This document shows positions 12,105 through 21,959 of a stretch of DNA of 64,000 nucleotides, piece by piece (position 1 is the first letter of the stretch; each line of letters starts with the position of its first letter). The notes under the pieces are model-generated. The model was not told the DNA's origin. It was given only the letters and a program-made list of their open reading frames with translations, and ran no database searches. Made by a program: the position numbers and the translations under genes. The stretch is from the NCBI GenBank assembly GCA_013400115.1, contig VXBP01005577.1, forward strand, positions 1 through 64,000, given 5' to 3'. Origin of the DNA: Rhinopomastus cyanomelas (lineage: Eukaryota > Chordata > Aves > Bucerotiformes > Rhinopomastidae).

Positions 12105-13779
12105 CTTGAAGCTTCCGTCCCAACTGTGGTGAATGTGGAACCCTCAACAGGAGACCATGGCAGAGTGTTAGTAGGTTTGGTTTTAACTTTGCTTGGTTGA
12201 TGGCCTGAGAGGGGTCTGCTGTGCAGTTAAGTACAGACCTCAGTAGGGCTTCTACATCTGGTGCCTTCTGAGACCTAAGTACTTCATAAATCTGTTCTAA
12301 CTTCATAGATCTGTGGAAGAACAGGTCCAGGATTGGGTCTTGCTGACTCTTGAGCATGTGTGGATTTATTAGAAGAGCAGAATGAAGATGACCCTTCAAG
12401 CAGGGTTTCCCTTCTGGGACTGTGTGAGAAGGGCACTATGTGATGGTGGTGCCTTGTCACGGGTGGCTTTATCCCCAGTGAGGTCTGCCATAATGAATGG
12501 TGCCCATAAGGTACCTGTAGTCCCTCTGGAGAAAGTGGTGTGTTGGGGGGCTTCTTGGGGCCAGAGCAGTGCCAGAGGTCTGCATGGGCTTGGGTTACCA
12601 GTGAGCGAGCTGTGTGTGCCAGGGGAGGCAGTGACTTGGTAGAGTGAGGGACTAGCAGTGATCCTTCTGCTGTCTCTACTGAGAGCACAAACTTTGAGTC
12701 AGAAGCCCTGTTACTTTTGAGCTTGCTGCTCGGGGAGGCTGGGAGCAGTGCTGCTTCTCCAGGAGAGGTGGTGGCACAGCTTCAGCCTGGGGCATAGTGG
12801 TCTGGAGCACGAACTGTGACCCTGCTCCCATCAGCATCATGACTGACATAGAAACTCAGGTCCCCTGGTGGTCCTCCAGCTGCTGAAGCATCTCATGGTC
12901 TGTCATGCCTGTAGCCTCGTAATCCCCTCCCTGGTGACAAGAGCTGTTGCCACTGCTGTAATGAGAGAGGAGTCAGGGGACCATGGACGGAGTCTGCCCC
13001 GCAGTCCTGCTCAGGCTGTGTGGAACACAAGAGCCACAGGGCCACCACCCCAACTGGTGCCCGTTTGTCTGGGCCCTTCTCCTTGCTCCTGTTGACCATC
13101 CAGGAGCTGTGGAGTGCTCTAGAAAATAACCAGCTGTTTGCTGAAGTGGATGTGGACGATCCTTCACGCTGACAGCCGATCTTTACTGCGCACTATTACT
13201 TAATGAACTCTTTTGTGGCAACTGTAATTCGATGCAGAGGCCGATTCCCGGCCTGTCATCGGTCCTTTTGTCAAGGAAGACAAATGCAAAAGGACTCGAT
13301 GGTTCCTTTATCTCATTATGCTAATTGCATTAGGAATATTGGAGAAAAACAGCCAGTGGATTAACGGAGGGGAAAAAGCTCCAAGCTTCTCTGCTGCGTG
13401 AAGACATGGCGAGTTACTGGGGCAGACCAGCCACAGCGAATTCTGATCTGGGTCTTGGGCTTGAAAACCATCAGGAGATGATGATTTTGTTGTGTGAAAG
13501 TCCTGTTGGAGGGAAGCCTGTGCCAGTCATAACAGTGCACGGGCAGCGTGTAGTGAGAGGAGCTCAGAAACATTCGGGACAGAGTTATGGAAGAAGTAAG
13601 GATGTGGCCAAGGAACATGATGTGAGAAGTTGCTCAAATTCACCTTGTTATGGGTAAAATGTTTCCTTTCCTCTCTTACAGAGGTTTAGAAGTGCGTTGT
13701 GAAAGGCTGGGGCAGGTTTGGCATCTGGAGTGTGCAGGTGGTCTCCGTACTGGTTGTTTTGGGCACTGCAGTGTGGGGA
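12105..13779. other. Unique intergenic DNA with one AT-rich block
   Basis: No gene recognised. 13165-13375 (TTCACGCTGACAGCC to TAACGGAGGGG, with CTCATTATGCTAATTGCATTAGG) is the most element-like part, with octamer/homeodomain-type cores. Confidence 0.35.
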
Positions 13780-14296
13780 GGACATGGAGGGGCTGGAGAG
13801 GGGACAGAGATGGCAGCTGGGGTGGTTGGAGAGCAGGGCTGGTGGGGAGAGGCTGAGGGAGCTGGGGCTGGTTGGGGTCTGGAGAGCAGGGCTGGTGGGG
13901 AGAGGCTGAGGGAGCTGGGTTGGGGTCTGGAGAGCAGGGCTGGTGGGGAGAGGCTGAGGGAGCTGGGGCTGCTCAGCCTGGAGAAGAGGAGGCTGAGGGG
14001 AGACCTCCCTGCTCTCTACAGCTCCCTGGAGGGAGGATGCAGTGAGGTGATGGTTGGCCTTTTCTCCTTAGGGACTGAGGACAGGAGCAGAGGACATGGG
14101 GTCAGGTTGGATCTGAGGGCTGACTTCTTCCCAGCAAGAGTGGGGAGGTCTTGGAACAGGCTGCCTGGGGGAGTGGTGGAGGCAGCATCACTAGAGGGGT
14201 TCGAATGAGGAGCCAGGGTGTTTGAGGAGCTGGGTTAGTGGTTGGACTGGATGATCTTGAAGGCCTTTTCCAACCCAGATGACTCTGGTTCTGTGG
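13780..14296 (+). mobile_element. CR1 group C with a triplicated segment
   Basis: Ends in the CR1 C-type 3' region (GGACTGGATGATCTTGAAGG, CCCAGATGACTCTG). The 5' part contains three tandem copies of a roughly 50-bp module; see the separate repeat entry. Confidence 0.82.
13828..13976 (+). repeat. Three tandem copies of a roughly 50-bp CR1 module
   Basis: GGAGAGCAGGGCTGGTGGGG begins at 13828, 13881 and 13929, each time followed by AGAGGCTGAGGGAGCTGGG. The related CR1 at 59280 has one copy. Confidence 0.85.
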
Positions 14297-15016
14297 TGTT
14301 CCCTCTTCAGAGACTGTGCAGTGATTAGTGATGCTGATGGGGCTCTGTAAGTAGTACATGGGCTTCAGGTTTGAGTTCTCCTGGCTGCCTTGGTGTTACA
14401 TAAACAGTCTTTCAGATTGTGTTGTGTTGCCAGCCTGTCACCTCACCCACGAGGCAAGGAGAATGAAGAACGTGGATGCTTTGTGGAAACACTAGAGGTT
14501 CCAAATTGCTTGGCTAATTTATCTTAGTTGGAACGCTGGCCCACAGCAGTACGTGGAGGGGAAGGAAAGGGGCTAGTGGGCATGTCTTGCCAGAGCCTGG
14601 ATTGGTTATAGATGGTCCTAGAGCACCTCAGCCATCTGGGTAACCCAAAATAACTGTTGATGCAGCGTGCAAAGAGGGACATCGAGAAGAGGAGTGAACG
14701 AGTGCTAATGTGTAAAGTGTCACCCGGAGGATCACTGTGAGATTGTTTGTCAACCTTACAAGAGTAAACAAACCCTGTATGGATTGTGTGTGAGCTGCAG
14801 CTAGGGCTGCCCAACTCAGCTGTGCTGTGCACATTGAACAGGATTAGAGAGGAACCAGATACTGGGGTTGGCGTGTCTGGGCTTGAGTCTGAAGCTCTCT
14901 GAACAGAAGGATGTTCCATCTTCAGCTGGAATTAGAGCCACTGCTGGCCTGTCCTCTTACCCAGTGCTTTGCTTATGGAGGTTAAATGCCTTTGGTCCCA
15001 TCAGTTCTTCCTGGCA
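14297..15016. other. Unique intergenic DNA
   Basis: No gene, repeat or obvious regulatory block recognised. Confidence 0.3.
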
Positions 15017-15347
15017 TAAATATGTGAAGGGTGGGTGTGAGGAGGATGGAGCCAGGCTCTGCTCAGGGGCACCCAATGCTAGGGGACAAGGGGCAGCGGG
15101 TGTGAGCTGGAGCAGAGGAGGTTCCCCATCAATATGAGAGGGAACTTCTTCCCAGCGAGGGTGCCAGAGCCCTGGCAGGGGCTGCCCAGGGGGGTTGTGG
15201 AGTCTCCTCGTTCTCTGGAGGCATTTCAAACCCTCCTGGACTGTTCCTGTGTGACTGGATCTAGGGGATCCTGCTGTGTCGGGGGGACTGGACTGGGTGA
15301 TTTTTTGAGGTCCCTTCTTATCCCGAATGTTCTGTGATTCTGTGATT
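15017..15347 (+). mobile_element. CR1 group A, 3' end with two tail units
   Basis: Starts ATAAATATGTGAAGGGTGGG and ends GTTCTGTGATTCTGTGATT, so two copies of the CR1 terminal octamer type are preserved. An extra CTAG-type insert (AATGCTAGGGGACAAGG) is shared with the copy at 18992. Confidence 0.88.
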
Positions 15348-16501
15348 GGGTTTTGTAGGACCTGTAGCTGATGGCAGAGCACCTGAGCTCTTTTCAGTGC
15401 TGTGGAGAGTTAACTTTGTGCCTTGATCTGAGCAGATCTCCTTCAGTTCAAGCCCAGACTGACTCCTGCACTGCTGGGTGTGGGGCTGGGTGGCTGCTAA
15501 CTGTCACGTCTTTGTGACCGAGACCCTGTTCAGTAGTTTCAGAGCTGGGAGAGACTTTTGAGGTCATTTCTTCTGACATGTGTCACGCAGCCTGTAGAAT
15601 CCCATCTAATCACTCTTCTGACCCAGCAAACTGTGGCTGGAATCCAGCAGGCAGCAGCTGATGAGCTGGGGGAAGGTGGAGGCTGGCTGCTCTGCCCTGG
15701 TGCAGGCTCCAGGAGCAGCACAAGTTCTCTTGGAGAGGCAAAAGCTCCTCGTTAGAAGTCAGAGCCTTGAAAGCCCAGAGTTAGATAGCCAAGGGACAAC
15801 AGTTAAATAGGATTCTCCATACCAGCTTCGTGGCTGATCTGTGTCATAGTAAAAGTCAGATTGCCATCTGGATTAGCATGAGGGTTTGAGGTGTTAAGAC
15901 AGGGACACGTCAGGTGTGGAGCTGCCACCACCCAGCTATTGAACGTGTTGTTTATCTGGCGAGGGATGTGCAGCTGACGGCGCTGTCTCTGCAAGCTGCA
16001 GCCGAGCCTCTTCTCTCTATCAACCATCTTTATAGCATCCACACTCAATTCGAAGCAGCTCAGGCATTTGTCATAAATAAAACATGTTTATTATTTGTCT
16101 GTCTTCCAGAACAGCAATAAATAAAGCCCCTTACTCTGTCATCTCCCCCAAAAGAAGTCGGAGGAATTGTCATGCAGCTGTTTTTACCACATAAATCAGA
16201 GGGGATTATTCCAGATGGAAATGTTCACTTTGGGGAAAACATTAAATCCTTATAAGACCTCAGGACTTCAAGTGCAGATTTTTCTCTGCATTCTGGGATA
16301 GAAAAAGTAGAGTGGCTTTAAACTTGACGCTTGGTGTCTGGAGTTAAACCTAAAACAGAAAACAGTCAAGTTTCAGGAGAGTGCATCTGATTCTAATTTC
16401 AGTGACTTTTTCTTCCCAATGGAGCTCTTTTTAATGTGCAGGCTGTTTACTGGGAAGGTGATCTGGTACCTGCCCCCACCTATCCCATAAGAATTGAACA
16501 G
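15348..16501. other. Unique intergenic DNA with a possible conserved block
   Basis: 15940-16260 contains ATCTTTATAGCATCC, TCATAAATAAAACATG, CAATAAATAAAGCCCC and ACATAAATCAGAGGGG, all in low-CpG sequence. It looks like a regulatory conserved block. The two AATAAA motifs on the plus strand have no gene upstream to serve. Confidence 0.35.
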
Positions 16502-16656
16502 GGGGTGATGGAGTCTCCTCCTCTGGAGACGTTTCAAACCCGCCCGGCCACGTTCCTGTGCGACTGGATCCGGGGGATCCTGCTGTGGCAGAGGAACAGG
16601 ACTGGATGACCTCTCGAGGTCCCTTCCCATCCCTCATGTCCTGTAATTCTGTGATC
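16502..16656 (+). mobile_element. CR1 group A tail
   Basis: About 155 bp of 3' end, from GGTGATGGAGTCTCCTCC to CCTGTAATTCTGTGATCC. Confidence 0.83.
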
Positions 16657-17048
16657 CATAGAACTGGAATCTCTGGAGATGGTTTTAGCAGACCCTTGGA
16701 ATGTGTTGGTTTTTAACTACAGTTTGTACAGGTCTCAAACACAAGTCTAATTTTGTTCTGACAGATGTTGATGTTGAGAGCAGGTTTTGTAGGTATCAAA
16801 GCCAATAATTCAATTGACAGTGTCAAAATATTTTGGTTTCTATCGTGTGGAAACATTTTCTCTTCAGCTCAGTTACTGTTTGTGCTTGCAATCCATAACA
16901 CTGCTTGGATGTTGGAGGTGGCGTCTCCCACAGCATGGAGTTTCAGCTTCATCCTCCCCAAACTAATTACTGTGGTTCCATATCTACAGTATTTCAGAAT
17001 TTAGACCTTGGAGGAAATCCCATCCTGAGTTCTTGTTTCAAATTTCAT

Positions 17049-17710
17049 ACAATCATTCAGGTTAGAACAGACCCTGGGAATCATAGACTCCAACCATGCA
17101 CCCTACTCTACAAGGTCACCTCTAAATCACATCCCCAACACATCTAAGTGACTTTTAAACTCATCCAGGGATGGGGACTCACCCACCACCCTGGGCAGCC
17201 CATCCCAGTCCCTGACCACTCTCTCCAGGAAGAATCTCTTCCTGATGGCCAATCTGACCCTCCTCTGTTGAAGCTTGAAACCCTTCCCTCTGCTCCTGTC
17301 ACTGATGACCTGTGAGAAGAGCCCAGCACCAGCATCTCTGCAGGGTCCTTTCAGATGGTTGTAGAGAGCAATGAGGTCTCCCCTCAGCCTCCTCTTCCTC
17401 CAACTCTCTCCATCTCTCAGACTGATTCTCCAGGCCCTTCCCCAGCTTCGTTGCCCCCCTCTGCCCTCGCTCCAGCCCCTGATGTGTCCCCTGTACTGAG
17501 GGACCCAGTACTCAAGGTGTGGCTTCCCCAGTGCTGAGTACAGGGGGACAATGATAGAATCATAGAATCATTAATGATTGGAAGGGACCTCAAAAGGTCT
17601 AGTCCAATCCCCCTGGCACAGCAGGATCACCTACTTCTGCTGGCCACACTATTGCTGATCCAGGCCAGGATGCCACTGGCCTTCTTGGCCACTTGAGCAC
17701 CCTGCTGTGT
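17049..17710 (-). mobile_element. CR1 group B, long antisense copy, interrupted
   Basis: Starts in the tail (CAATCATTCAGGTTAGAAC), passes GACTTTTAAACTCATCCAGG and reaches GCCACTGGCCTTCTTGGCC. Comparison with the copy at 54775 shows continuity across 17553/17633, so the sequence between is a later insertion. Confidence 0.85.
17554..17632 (-). mobile_element. Short CR1 tail nested in the preceding group B copy
   Basis: 79 bp, ATAGAATCATAGAATCATTA to CACAGCAGGATCACCT, with the antisense tail at its left end. It is a severely 5'-truncated CR1 insertion. Confidence 0.75.
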
Positions 17711-17787
17711 GAAAATGTAACTGGGAAGCCCAAATGCTGATGAAGTCTTTAGCTCTCTGCAAGTCTAGAGCAACAAACAAACCCTCC

Positions 17788-18081
17788 CTAAAGGCAAACC
17801 AAAGCAGACTTGCTGTACCTGTAGGGAGGAGCGAAGGGCAAGTGGTGGCTGTTGCCTGCTGCTGGTAGCAGGTCCTGTCTGTTGCTGGGTAGGGCAGGTG
17901 AGGTCACCTGCAGGAAGAGGTAACCCAGTGCCTGGACCAGAGGGATGTAGTTCATGGTCACACTGTAAGGTGGCTGGTGGAGCTGCCGTGGGCTGTATGG
18001 AGCTACCAGGACCAGAGGGATGTGGTTCATGGTCACGCTGTAAGGTGGCTGGTAGAGCTGCCGTGGGCTGTGTGGAACTGC
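17788..18081 (-). CDS. C1orf94: C1orf94-like gene, coding exon 5 (C-terminal, with duplicated 25-residue unit)
   Basis: Acceptor TTTCTCCTCCCCAG|GCA, phase 0. It is open for 97 codons to TAG at 17788-17790. The first 50 codons are two tandem 25-codon copies of a Pro/Tyr/Gln-rich unit (P-Y-S-P-R-Q-L-x-Q-P-P-Y-S-V-T-M-N-x-I-P-L-V). The next 40 or so align without a gap to the human C-terminal region as I remember it, around N-x-x-D..AG. The last residues (S-A-L-V-C-L) do not match. A possible donor, CCCTACAG|GTACAG (GT at 17818), could instead splice to a final exon I did not find. No AATAAA follows closely on this strand, which also leaves the gene end open. Joined exons 1-5 would encode about 369 residues. 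Confidence 0.72.
   Translation of the reverse strand, partial: AVPHSPRQLYQPPYSVTMNHIPLVLVAPYSPRQLHQPPYSVTMNYIPLVQALGYLFLQVTSPALPSNRQDLLPAAGNSHHLPFAPPYRYSKSALVCL
17932..18081 (-). repeat. 75-bp in-frame tandem duplication within C1orf94 exon 5
   Basis: Copy 1 is 18081-18007 and copy 2 is 18006-17932. By hand they differ at 7 of 75 bases, six of which change the residue. The duplication begins at the first base of the exon but does not include the splice acceptor. Confidence 0.85.
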
Positions 18082-18205
18082 CTGGGGAGGAGAAAGAACT
18101 AGGGTGAGCTCGCATCTGTGCCCAGGCCTGGTTCAGGATGGCACATGTCGAGCTGAGCTCTCGACGTGTGCAGCACGAACGCTGCTTGGCGCCGCTGAAA
18201 CTCAC

Positions 18206-18280
18206 CTGCCTTGGGTAGCAGCTGAAGGAGGGGTGCAGAGCCCGCTGGGATGGGAACCTCGCTCTGGGCAGGGATGGACC
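18206..18280 (-). CDS. C1orf94: C1orf94-like gene, coding exon 4
   Basis: Exactly 25 codons, phase 0 at both ends, with acceptor CTCGTGCTCCTCACAG|GG and donor AGGCAG|GTGAGT (GT at 18205-18204), both strong. The peptide has R-A-L-H-P followed by S-C-Y-P-R-Q, which matches the Q-A-L-H-P..GCYSQQ block I remember in human C1orf94 without a gap. This is the best short match in the gene. The exon is flanked by short introns (1,612 bp upstream, 124 bp downstream). Confidence 0.76.
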
Positions 18281-18991
18281 CTGTGAGGAGCACGAGAGGT
18301 AGCATTTTGGGGTGAGAGAAGAGTCTTATGCTCAGAGAAACTAGCTTGAGAGCAGTTTATTTCTTAAGGCAAAAAATCTCCCTGAGAGCTCCACGACAGG
18401 AGCATTTTTGACTCTAGCTTTGTTCTGCCTGGGGAAGAATGCGGTTCCCTGCTGACTGCTGAGAGGTGGCTGGACTGCACAGCCCTCCTGTGCTAACTGG
18501 CCACTGATGGAACAGAGAGAGGGGAAATTCTTGGACTGTAAATGGCCAAGGGAGCTCAGTCCAGTGAAACCCACTGTGCTCTGGGTTGAGAGTCTCCACC
18601 CTGGGTCTTTTCTAACAGGCTGGTGACAACTGACAGCTTGTAGGATGGTGTGAGTCCTGCTAGGGGACCTCAGCTTCTTCTGACCTATCTTTTGATTCCA
18701 CCTTATAAAAGCCACCCACAAAGGGATCTAGCTGAGACCTGTAAGCCATGGACAGCCAAGGCTGCATGGGATGCCCAGCATTCAGCCGTTCATCCTTTTC
18801 ACTTGACCACTGGGCTTCCTCCTCACCTTAGCTGCCTTTTTCTACCTTGGTTTGAGGTCCTGCTTCATGCAGCATCATGGTCTGTAAACTAGGTGGTTGC
18901 ATGAAATACTTGGAATGAATTATGTTTGTAAATACAAGGTGGAGTGTTTGTAAATAGAAGACGAAAATGGAAACTCATGAAGGCTCAGGTG

Positions 18992-19735
18992 TCACAATCA
19001 TAGAACATTAGGGATTGGAAGGGAGCTTGAAAGACCAGCCAGTCCAGCCCCCCTGACACAGCAGGATCCCCTAGCTCCAGTCACACAGGAACAGCCCAGG
19101 AGGGTTTGAAATGTCTCCAGAGAAGGAGACTCCACAGCCCCCCTGGGCAGCCCCTGCCAGGGCTCTGGCACCCTCACTGCCAACAAGGTCCTTCTCACAC
19201 TGATGGGGAACCTCCTCTGCTCCAGCTCACACCCACTGCCCCTTGTCCCCTAGCATTGGGTGTCCCTGAGCAGAGCCTGGCTCCATCCTCCTCACACCCA
19301 CCCTTCAAATATTGATCAACATCCATGGGGTCACCCCTCAGGCTCCTTCTTTCCCAGCTCAAGATCCCCAGCTCCCTCAGCTCTTCCTCAGCAGGGAGAT
19401 GCTCCCCTCCCTCCACCATCTCAGTGGCTCTGCGCTGGGCTCTCTCCAGCAGCTCTGACCTCCTTGAATCGAGGGGCCCACAACTGGACACCAGATTCCA
19501 GCTGTGGTCTCAGAAGGGCAGGATACAGGGGGATGAGAACTTCTCTCCATCTAACCACCCCCTTTCTAATCCGCTCCAGGATGCTCTTGGACCTCTTGGC
19601 CATCAGGGCACGTTGCTGGCTCCTGGCCATCCTGCTGGCCACCAGCATCCCCAGGTCCCTTTCTCCTGTACTGCTGTCCAGCAGCTCAGTCCCCAGCCTG
19701 CCCTGGCCCCCGGGGTTGCTCTTGCCTGATGCCAG
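18992..19735 (-). mobile_element. CR1 group A, longest copy in the window
   Basis: About 740 bp antisense, from CACAATCATAGAACATTAGG past GGCCATCCTGCTGGCCACC to CGGGGTTGCTCTTGCCTGATG. It lies in intron 3 of the C1orf94-like gene, in sense with that gene. The open frame across 19260-19973 is a CR1 shadow. Confidence 0.9.
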
Positions 19736-19892
19736 CGCTGCCCTGGTTGGAGGTCGTGTTTGTTCAGTGCCACCCACCCCTTTGCTGCTGTCGCCCCAGC
19801 TCTGCACCGCGGTGCCAAGTGCAGGTGGAGTTCTGCCCGTCACCCAGAGCCACTTGCTGCAACTCCTCCTGGACTTTAGGATTTTGTGTTAC

Positions 19893-19984
19893 CTGCCCCA
19901 GTGGGAGGTTCAGCTGGTTGAGAAGGACTGGGTGCGGGGGGCGGCTCAGCCCCAGCCGTGCCAGTGGGTTTAACCGTGGTGCCG
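19893..19984 (-). CDS. C1orf94: C1orf94-like gene, coding exon 3 (Pro/Leu-rich)
   Basis: A 92-nt exon with acceptor GCTTCTCGGCTTCTGCAG|CG and donor GGGGCAG|GTAACA (GT at 19892-19891). The leading CG completes the G left by exon 2 to GCG (Ala). Thirty codons follow and end in phase 0. The peptide contains L-N-P-L, R-P-P-H-P-V and L-N-Q-L-N-L. It lines up with the human segment I remember, which runs L-N-Q-P-L-W to P-P-P-P-V, just before the part encoded by the next exon here. A second frame through the same interval is also open, so frame choice depends on phase matching with exons 2 and 4, which works only for this one. The exon lies about 160 bp beyond an antisense CR1. Confidence 0.68.
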
Positions 19985-20492
19985 CTGCAGAAGCCGAGAA
20001 GCCTGAAGCGCTTCTGTTGTGTTTCGGGGGGGTTTTATCTGCTGATGGAGCAGTTACTGTAAAACAGAAGGTTAAAGACAGAAATAAACAGGCAGCTTCC
20101 TCAGGCTCCGCGGAACTCTGGCAATTAAGAGGACGTGCTTTGTCGTCTGTGAGCAAACTCTGCTGGAGAGATCCATTACTTCTGCCGGTGGTGGTGGTTG
20201 TGCAGCACCGTGACCCCAAACTCAGCAATTAGCAGTTCACACTCACTTGTAGGGGCCGTTAAACACTGACCCGCAGGACCCAGGAGGAAGTTAATTGCCT
20301 GAGCCCTAAGAATGAATGAAATGGTGAGAACAGAACAAGAACCTTTGCCCCACGTTCAAAACTCTGAGATAAGCAGATTAGGACAGATAATCAGTTGATT
20401 GTTTCTCTGAGGTCTGCAGGCTGCTAAGTCTGGTCCAGAAACGTAGAACAGGAGGTCTGGGACCTGTACTGCTGGCTTTTGGCTCTGGCAGC

Positions 20493-20616
20493 AGAGTCCG
20501 TGTCCCTGGGTGTGCTTAAAAGTCGCTGAGATGTAGTGTTTAGGGGTGAACTTGTAGAGTAGGGGTGATGGTTGCACTTGCTGATCCCAGGGGTTTTTTC
20601 CTGTCTGAGTCCTTGC
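20493..20616 (+). mobile_element. CR1 group B tail (left half of a tail-to-tail pair)
   Basis: GTCCGTGTCCCTGGGTGTGC, a GCTTAAAAGTCGCTGAGATG variant, then GTCTGAGTCCTTG at the end. Confidence 0.75.
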
Positions 20617-20617
20617 A

Positions 20618-20740
20618 GAATCACAGAGCACTAGGGAGTGGAAGGGGCCTCAAAAGATCATCTAGGCCTATCCCCCACCACAGCGGGGTCCCCCAAATCC
20701 AGTTGCACTGGAGCATGTCCAGGCAGGTAATCAGGATTAG
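20618..20740 (-). mobile_element. CR1 group A tail (right half of a tail-to-tail pair)
   Basis: AATCACAGAGCACTAGGGAG to GGAGCATGTCCAGGCAGG. It directly abuts the previous fragment, so the two 3' ends face each other. Confidence 0.8.
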
Positions 20741-21189
20741 ATGATTCTCAGATGCTTCAAGGAATGCAGTCATCAGTACTCTGTGAATCAGGACCTTTTA
20801 AATGTCTTGCAGTGGGAACCCCAAAACTGTGATAAACGGTGACACTACAGAGATTAACACCCCACCAAAAAACCTACCCCAAACCCCCCCACTAACTCCT
20901 CCCTTAAAACAGCTGCTGGAGAGTACTGACCATGTACATGAGTGTCTACCACGACCCAGTATCTAATTCAGTATGTGAGAAGGACTTGGGGCAGGATCTG
21001 GTTGGATGGGAGGGAGATACCAGCATGGAAAATGAGAATCCTAAACTGGAAAAGATGAGTCCAGTGGTTTTTAGTCTCTCTGGCAGGACATCACCTGTCA
21101 AGCAAGTGTCACAGTGATACCTGACCATCTGCATTTAAGCAGCTTCTGGTTTATGTCCCAGTTTCCCCACTGATGTTGAAGGACCTCAC

Positions 21190-21608
21190 CCAGCTCCTTG
21201 CCTGGATCCTTTGCAGCAGCATGAAAATCCACTTGGGAGCAGCTCTTGGCAGGTGGCGACTGCTGCTGCTTCAGTCGTGCGCTTGGAGCTTCCGCTGGTG
21301 CTGCTGTGCTGCTCTTGGTGGAGCTGTGGGAGGAGGACTTCAGCACCTTGGGCTTCTCAGCCTTTCCCTCACTGCCTGAAGCTTTGGCAGGGCCTGTGTC
21401 TTTCTGCAGGGATCCCTTGGGCTTGCTGCTGGCTTCCAGCTTCTTGGCCTTCTTGCGGGCTTTTGCTGAGCGCAGGAAGCCGGCGGTGGCAGATCTAGCG
21501 GCAATGTGAGCGTCGCAGAGAGCTTTCAGCTTCATCTTCCTCTCCTGTTCCTCAGTCACTGCTTTGTATAAATGCTCGAGTCCCTGCGGTTCCTCCACCA
21601 AGGAGCTG
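21190..21608 (-). CDS. C1orf94: C1orf94-like gene, coding exon 2 (Lys/Ser-rich)
   Basis: A 419-nt open exon. The acceptor is TTGACTTTCTTACAG|CAG (a tandem NAGNAG site) and the donor is GAGCTGG|GTGAGG (GT at 21189-21188). Its first base C completes the AT left by exon 1 to ATC (Ile), so the joined frame is intact. It ends in phase 1. The peptide begins S-S-L-V-E-E and has a charged segment (LYKAVTEEQERKMKLKALC), probably helical, then a K/A-rich basic stretch (KARKKAKKLE, a possible nuclear localisation signal), then a low-complexity Ser/Pro/Ala/Lys tail. The frame stays open past the donor to a TGA at 21098, so a retained-intron end is possible. It resembles the remembered human protein only loosely; assignment rests on phase, splice sites and position between better-matching exons. 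Confidence 0.68.
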
Positions 21609-21959
21609 CTGTAAGAAAGTCAAGTTTGGCTGCTGCTGAAGTAGTTCTGACTAAACAGAGCTGCTTTCCCTGCCTCTTCCTAAAGCCTGTGCTCTGCAAG
21701 GCTCCGCTGTTCTGTGCCATTAGCCAGGGGTACCTGAAGGCAGGCTGGGTGGTGGCACTCTAGGCGTGGAAGGAAGGATCACAGAATCACGGCCCCCACC
21801 CCCACCCTTTTTTTTTGTGGGGTAAAAGCTCTGATCTAAATCCCAGTTTGCTCTTTGCCATCCAACCACATGCTATCACCCCATGGTTTATCCACCGGCT
21901 CTTCCTGGCTCGCGGGGAAGGCTGCTCCATGCTTGCGCCGTGCGGATACGTGTACGGCT

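Noticed and set aside
11701..12688. Minus-strand frames with a faint retroviral gag-like flavour (PDVEALLRSV...DPSQAINQAK)
   Set aside because: No zinc-knuckle, protease, LTR or primer-binding site nearby, and part of the frame overlaps a CR1. The likeness is too weak to call an endogenous retrovirus.
16085..16135. Two AATAAA-type polyadenylation signals on the plus strand
   Set aside because: No plus-strand gene lies upstream in the window, and the words are embedded in an AT-rich block.
18414..18721. Possible additional C1orf94 exon (W-x-E-L-P-W-P region)
   Set aside because: It looked loosely like part of the human protein, but there are no adequate splice sites, and exons 3 and 4 already join in phase without it.
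19260..19973. A 237-residue plus-strand open frame
   Set aside because: It is the reverse complement of a CR1 plus the antisense of C1orf94 exon 3.
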